A stretch of 8,424 nucleotides of DNA from an uncultured Flavobacteriia bacterium (lineage in GTDB: Bacteria > Bacteroidota > Bacteroidia > Flavobacteriales > Flavobacteriaceae), in assembly GCA_946482495.1 (NCBI GenBank), contig CAMLRV010000085.1:1-8424 (forward strand), in the 5' to 3' direction. Of this stretch, positions 7,628 through 8,424 are shown piece by piece. The number at the start of each line of letters is the position of its first letter. Position 1 is the stretch's first letter. The position numbers and the translations under genes were made by a program. A model generated the notes under the pieces. The model saw only the letters and a program-made list of their open reading frames with translations, was not told the origin of the DNA and did no database searches.

Positions 7628-8110
7628 TTAAGAGGCAATTCTTTCGAATGCGATAAAGTTTATTAAATTATTATTGTGATCGAATTTTGGATAAGCTTCA
7701 ATTTCACACCAGTAAGAAGTTCCATCTTTTCTATAGTTTAAAATGGTTTCTTTAAAGGGATATTTTTTGTTAATGGCAATTCGAATATTCTTCTTCGTTA
7801 TTTCTGAAGTTAATGCTCCTTGAAACATTTTGGGAGTGTAACCGATAATTTCTGAAGTCTGATAACCAGTTAATTCGGTAATATGTTTGGTAACAAAAAT
7901 AATTTTCAAATTTTCATCAGTAATAATTACCGCTTTTGAAGCTATTTGATTTAAATAGTTTTCTTTATTTGTCCATTGTTTTTGAATGGAATTAAAAGTT
8001 GTAACTTCTAATACATTTGAACTTGAAATGCCCCAAGAAACTAAGGGTAATTGGAGTTTTTTAAACTTTTTCTGATATTTTTCCCATGCTAGGTCGTATT
8101 TATCGAACAT
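7628..8110 (-). CDS. Single PAS-domain protein, LOV-like but without the photoactive cysteine
   Basis: A cytoplasmic protein of 160 residues: a helical amino-terminal part (about 1-50, WEKYQKKFKKLQLPLVSW) and one PAS domain (about 52-158) with no attached kinase, cyclase or DNA-binding domain. The PAS core reads AVIITDENLKIIFV, then TGYQTSEIIGYTPKMFQG and LNYRKDGTSYW, closely following LOV domains. At the position of the adduct cysteine in GRNCRFLQG there is P93. The second flavin-contact asparagine after W134 is C135, the only cysteine, and the final glutamine position appears to be E156. N125 in LNYRKDG is retained. Light sensing through a cysteinyl adduct is therefore not expected, but binding of flavin or another ligand remains possible. 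From memory, similar stand-alone proteins are common in Flavobacteriaceae. It heads the run leading to the thioesterase and crtY. Confidence 0.88.
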   Translation of the reverse strand: MFDKYDLAWEKYQKKFKKLQLPLVSWGISSSNVLEVTTFNSIQKQWTNKENYLNQIASKAVIITDENLKIIFVTKHITELTGYQTSEIIGYTPKMFQGALTSEITKKNIRIAINKKYPFKETILNYRKDGTSYWCEIEAYPKFDHNNNLINFIAFERIAS

Positions 8111-8149
8111 ATTTTATTCATTTTAAAATTAATAAAAGTGAATAAAATA
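8110..8149. repeat. 11-bp perfect inverted repeat at the PAS gene start codon
   Basis: The arms 8110-8120 (TATTTTATTCA) and 8139-8149 are exact inverted copies with an 18-base AT-only-rich spacer. The inner arm edge is the first base of the PAS start codon (8110). In a minus-strand transcript it could fold into a hairpin ending at the AUG, or as DNA it could be an operator. No TAnnTTTG element was found near it. Confidence 0.5.
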
Positions 8150-8366
8150 GGGAATTGCTTCATTGAAGAAAATGAAGAATGCTAGCTTATGCACTTTCGT
8201 GATGCGTAAACAAAATCAATTATATGTATCTGACTTATTCCGAAAGGAAATCACAGTTGCACGACAGTTCGAGAATTTAACTCGATTCCACATTGAAAAG
8301 TAACTTACTTTTCGCAATTGATTTTATATTGTGTAAAGGTAATAGTTTATCAGAGATAAATGCAAA
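8150..8366 (+). other. Gene-free stretch dense in hairpins; candidate structured RNA or dispersed repeat
   Basis: No convincing protein gene lies here. Inverted repeats seen by eye are 8158-8164/8171-8177 (7 bp, 6-base loop); 8187-8192/8204-8209 (6 bp, one G-T pair); TTCC-GAAA-GGAA at 8238-8249; TCGAG/CTCGA at 8269-8285; 8295-8303/8305-8313 (9-bp arms); and TTTATC-AGA-GATAAA at 8346-8360. The three hairpins at 8238-8249, 8269-8285 and 8295-8313 are enclosed by a 10-bp outer pairing, AAAATCAATT (8212-8221) with 8316-8325. The non-Watson-Crick pairs are G-U on the plus strand (A-C on the minus), which mildly favours a plus-strand RNA. A long minus-strand leader of the PAS gene, or a mobile repeat, is also possible. 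No known RNA family was recognised. Confidence 0.35.
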
Positions 8367-8393
8367 AAAGACTGCTCAATTTGGGCAGTCTTT
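8367..8393 (+). terminator. Hairpin terminator, orientation uncertain
   Basis: AAAGACTGCTC (8367-8377) pairs with 8383-8393 around the loop AATTT. The pair 8376/8384 is G-U on the plus strand but A-C on the minus, favouring plus-strand RNA. However, the longer T run (complement of A residues 8364-8369) is on the minus strand, and the plus strand has only TTTC. It could end a plus-strand RNA from the hairpin-rich stretch, or end or attenuate a minus-strand transcript entering from the right. Confidence 0.55.
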
Positions 8394-8407
8394 CATCAAA
8401 ACACAAA

Positions 8408-8415
8408 CAAAATTA
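8408..8415 (-). promoter_or_regulatory. Weak candidate -7 element facing the PAS operon
   Basis: The minus strand reads TAATTTTG, matching TAnnTTTG. A transcript from here would meet the hairpin at 8367-8393 at once and then the hairpin-rich stretch before reaching the PAS gene, as in an attenuated leader. The region is very AT-rich and the edge of the window cuts off the -33 region, so support is slight. Confidence 0.2.
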
Positions 8416-8424
8416 GTCATTAAA

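Noticed and set aside
7628..8110. Calling the PAS protein a blue-light LOV photoreceptor
   Set aside because: The adduct cysteine is replaced by proline and two other flavin-contact positions differ, so classical LOV photochemistry is not expected.
8242..8289. TTCGAG and GATTCC segments resembling a tRNA T-arm
   Set aside because: No acceptor, D or anticodon arms could be arranged around them and no CCA end is present, so a tRNA or tmRNA is not supported.
8216..8293. Minus-strand 25-codon frame in the hairpin-rich stretch (starts MWNRVKFSN)
   Set aside because: It is too short, has no promoter or start context, and overlaps the inverted repeats. It may only be a marker of a repeat shared with other loci, which a genome search could test.

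Overview
The window looks like chromosomal DNA from a flavobacterium (family Flavobacteriaceae, phylum Bacteroidota). It is AT-rich throughout. Start codons lack Shine-Dalgarno sequences. Several genes are preceded by the Bacteroidota -7 promoter element TAnnTTTG. The proteins are typical of the group: NADP-type glutamate dehydrogenase, a soluble plant-type acyl-ACP desaturase, a bacilliredoxin and a lycopene cyclase. No phage, transposase, CRISPR array, rRNA or tRNA was found.

Layout. Positions 1-481 (-) hold the start of a secreted protein that runs off the left edge. It is divergent from gdhA (702-2045, +), whose start is placed downstream of an in-frame ATG that lies in front of the promoter element. 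gdhA ends at a strong hairpin terminator, followed by a short run of ACT-starting heptamers (2111-2145) that enters the end of an HD-domain phosphohydrolase gene (2140-2784, -). Further right on the minus strand are an acyl-ACP desaturase (2851-3840) and a PlsC-type acyltransferase (3846-4577), 5 bp apart and apparently one operon with its own promoter and terminator. Next is a BrxA/BrxB bacilliredoxin (4673-5083, -), also with its own terminator. A divergent intergenic region leads to a secreted protein of unknown function (5232-6059, +), whose stop codon directly abuts the stop of lycopene beta-cyclase crtY (6060-7199, -). crtY is the last gene of a tight minus-strand run: PAS protein (7628-8110), acyl-CoA thioesterase (7231-7617), crtY. 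The last 314 bases contain no convincing gene but are dense in inverted repeats.

How the genes fit together. The shared theme of the middle and right parts is the membrane: acyl-chain desaturation, phosphatidic acid synthesis, acyl-CoA hydrolysis and carotenoid ring formation. The PAS protein resembles a LOV domain but lacks the photoactive cysteine. It heads the thioesterase-crtY run, so a sensory or regulatory link to pigment or lipid state is possible, though this is inference. The least explained stretch is 8110-8393: a perfect 11-bp inverted repeat touches the PAS start codon, followed by a chain of hairpins including one with a GAAA tetraloop, several of them enclosed by a 10-bp outer pairing. 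This could be a structured 5' leader, a small RNA on the plus strand, or a dispersed repeat. No recognised novel defence or biosynthetic system was seen.
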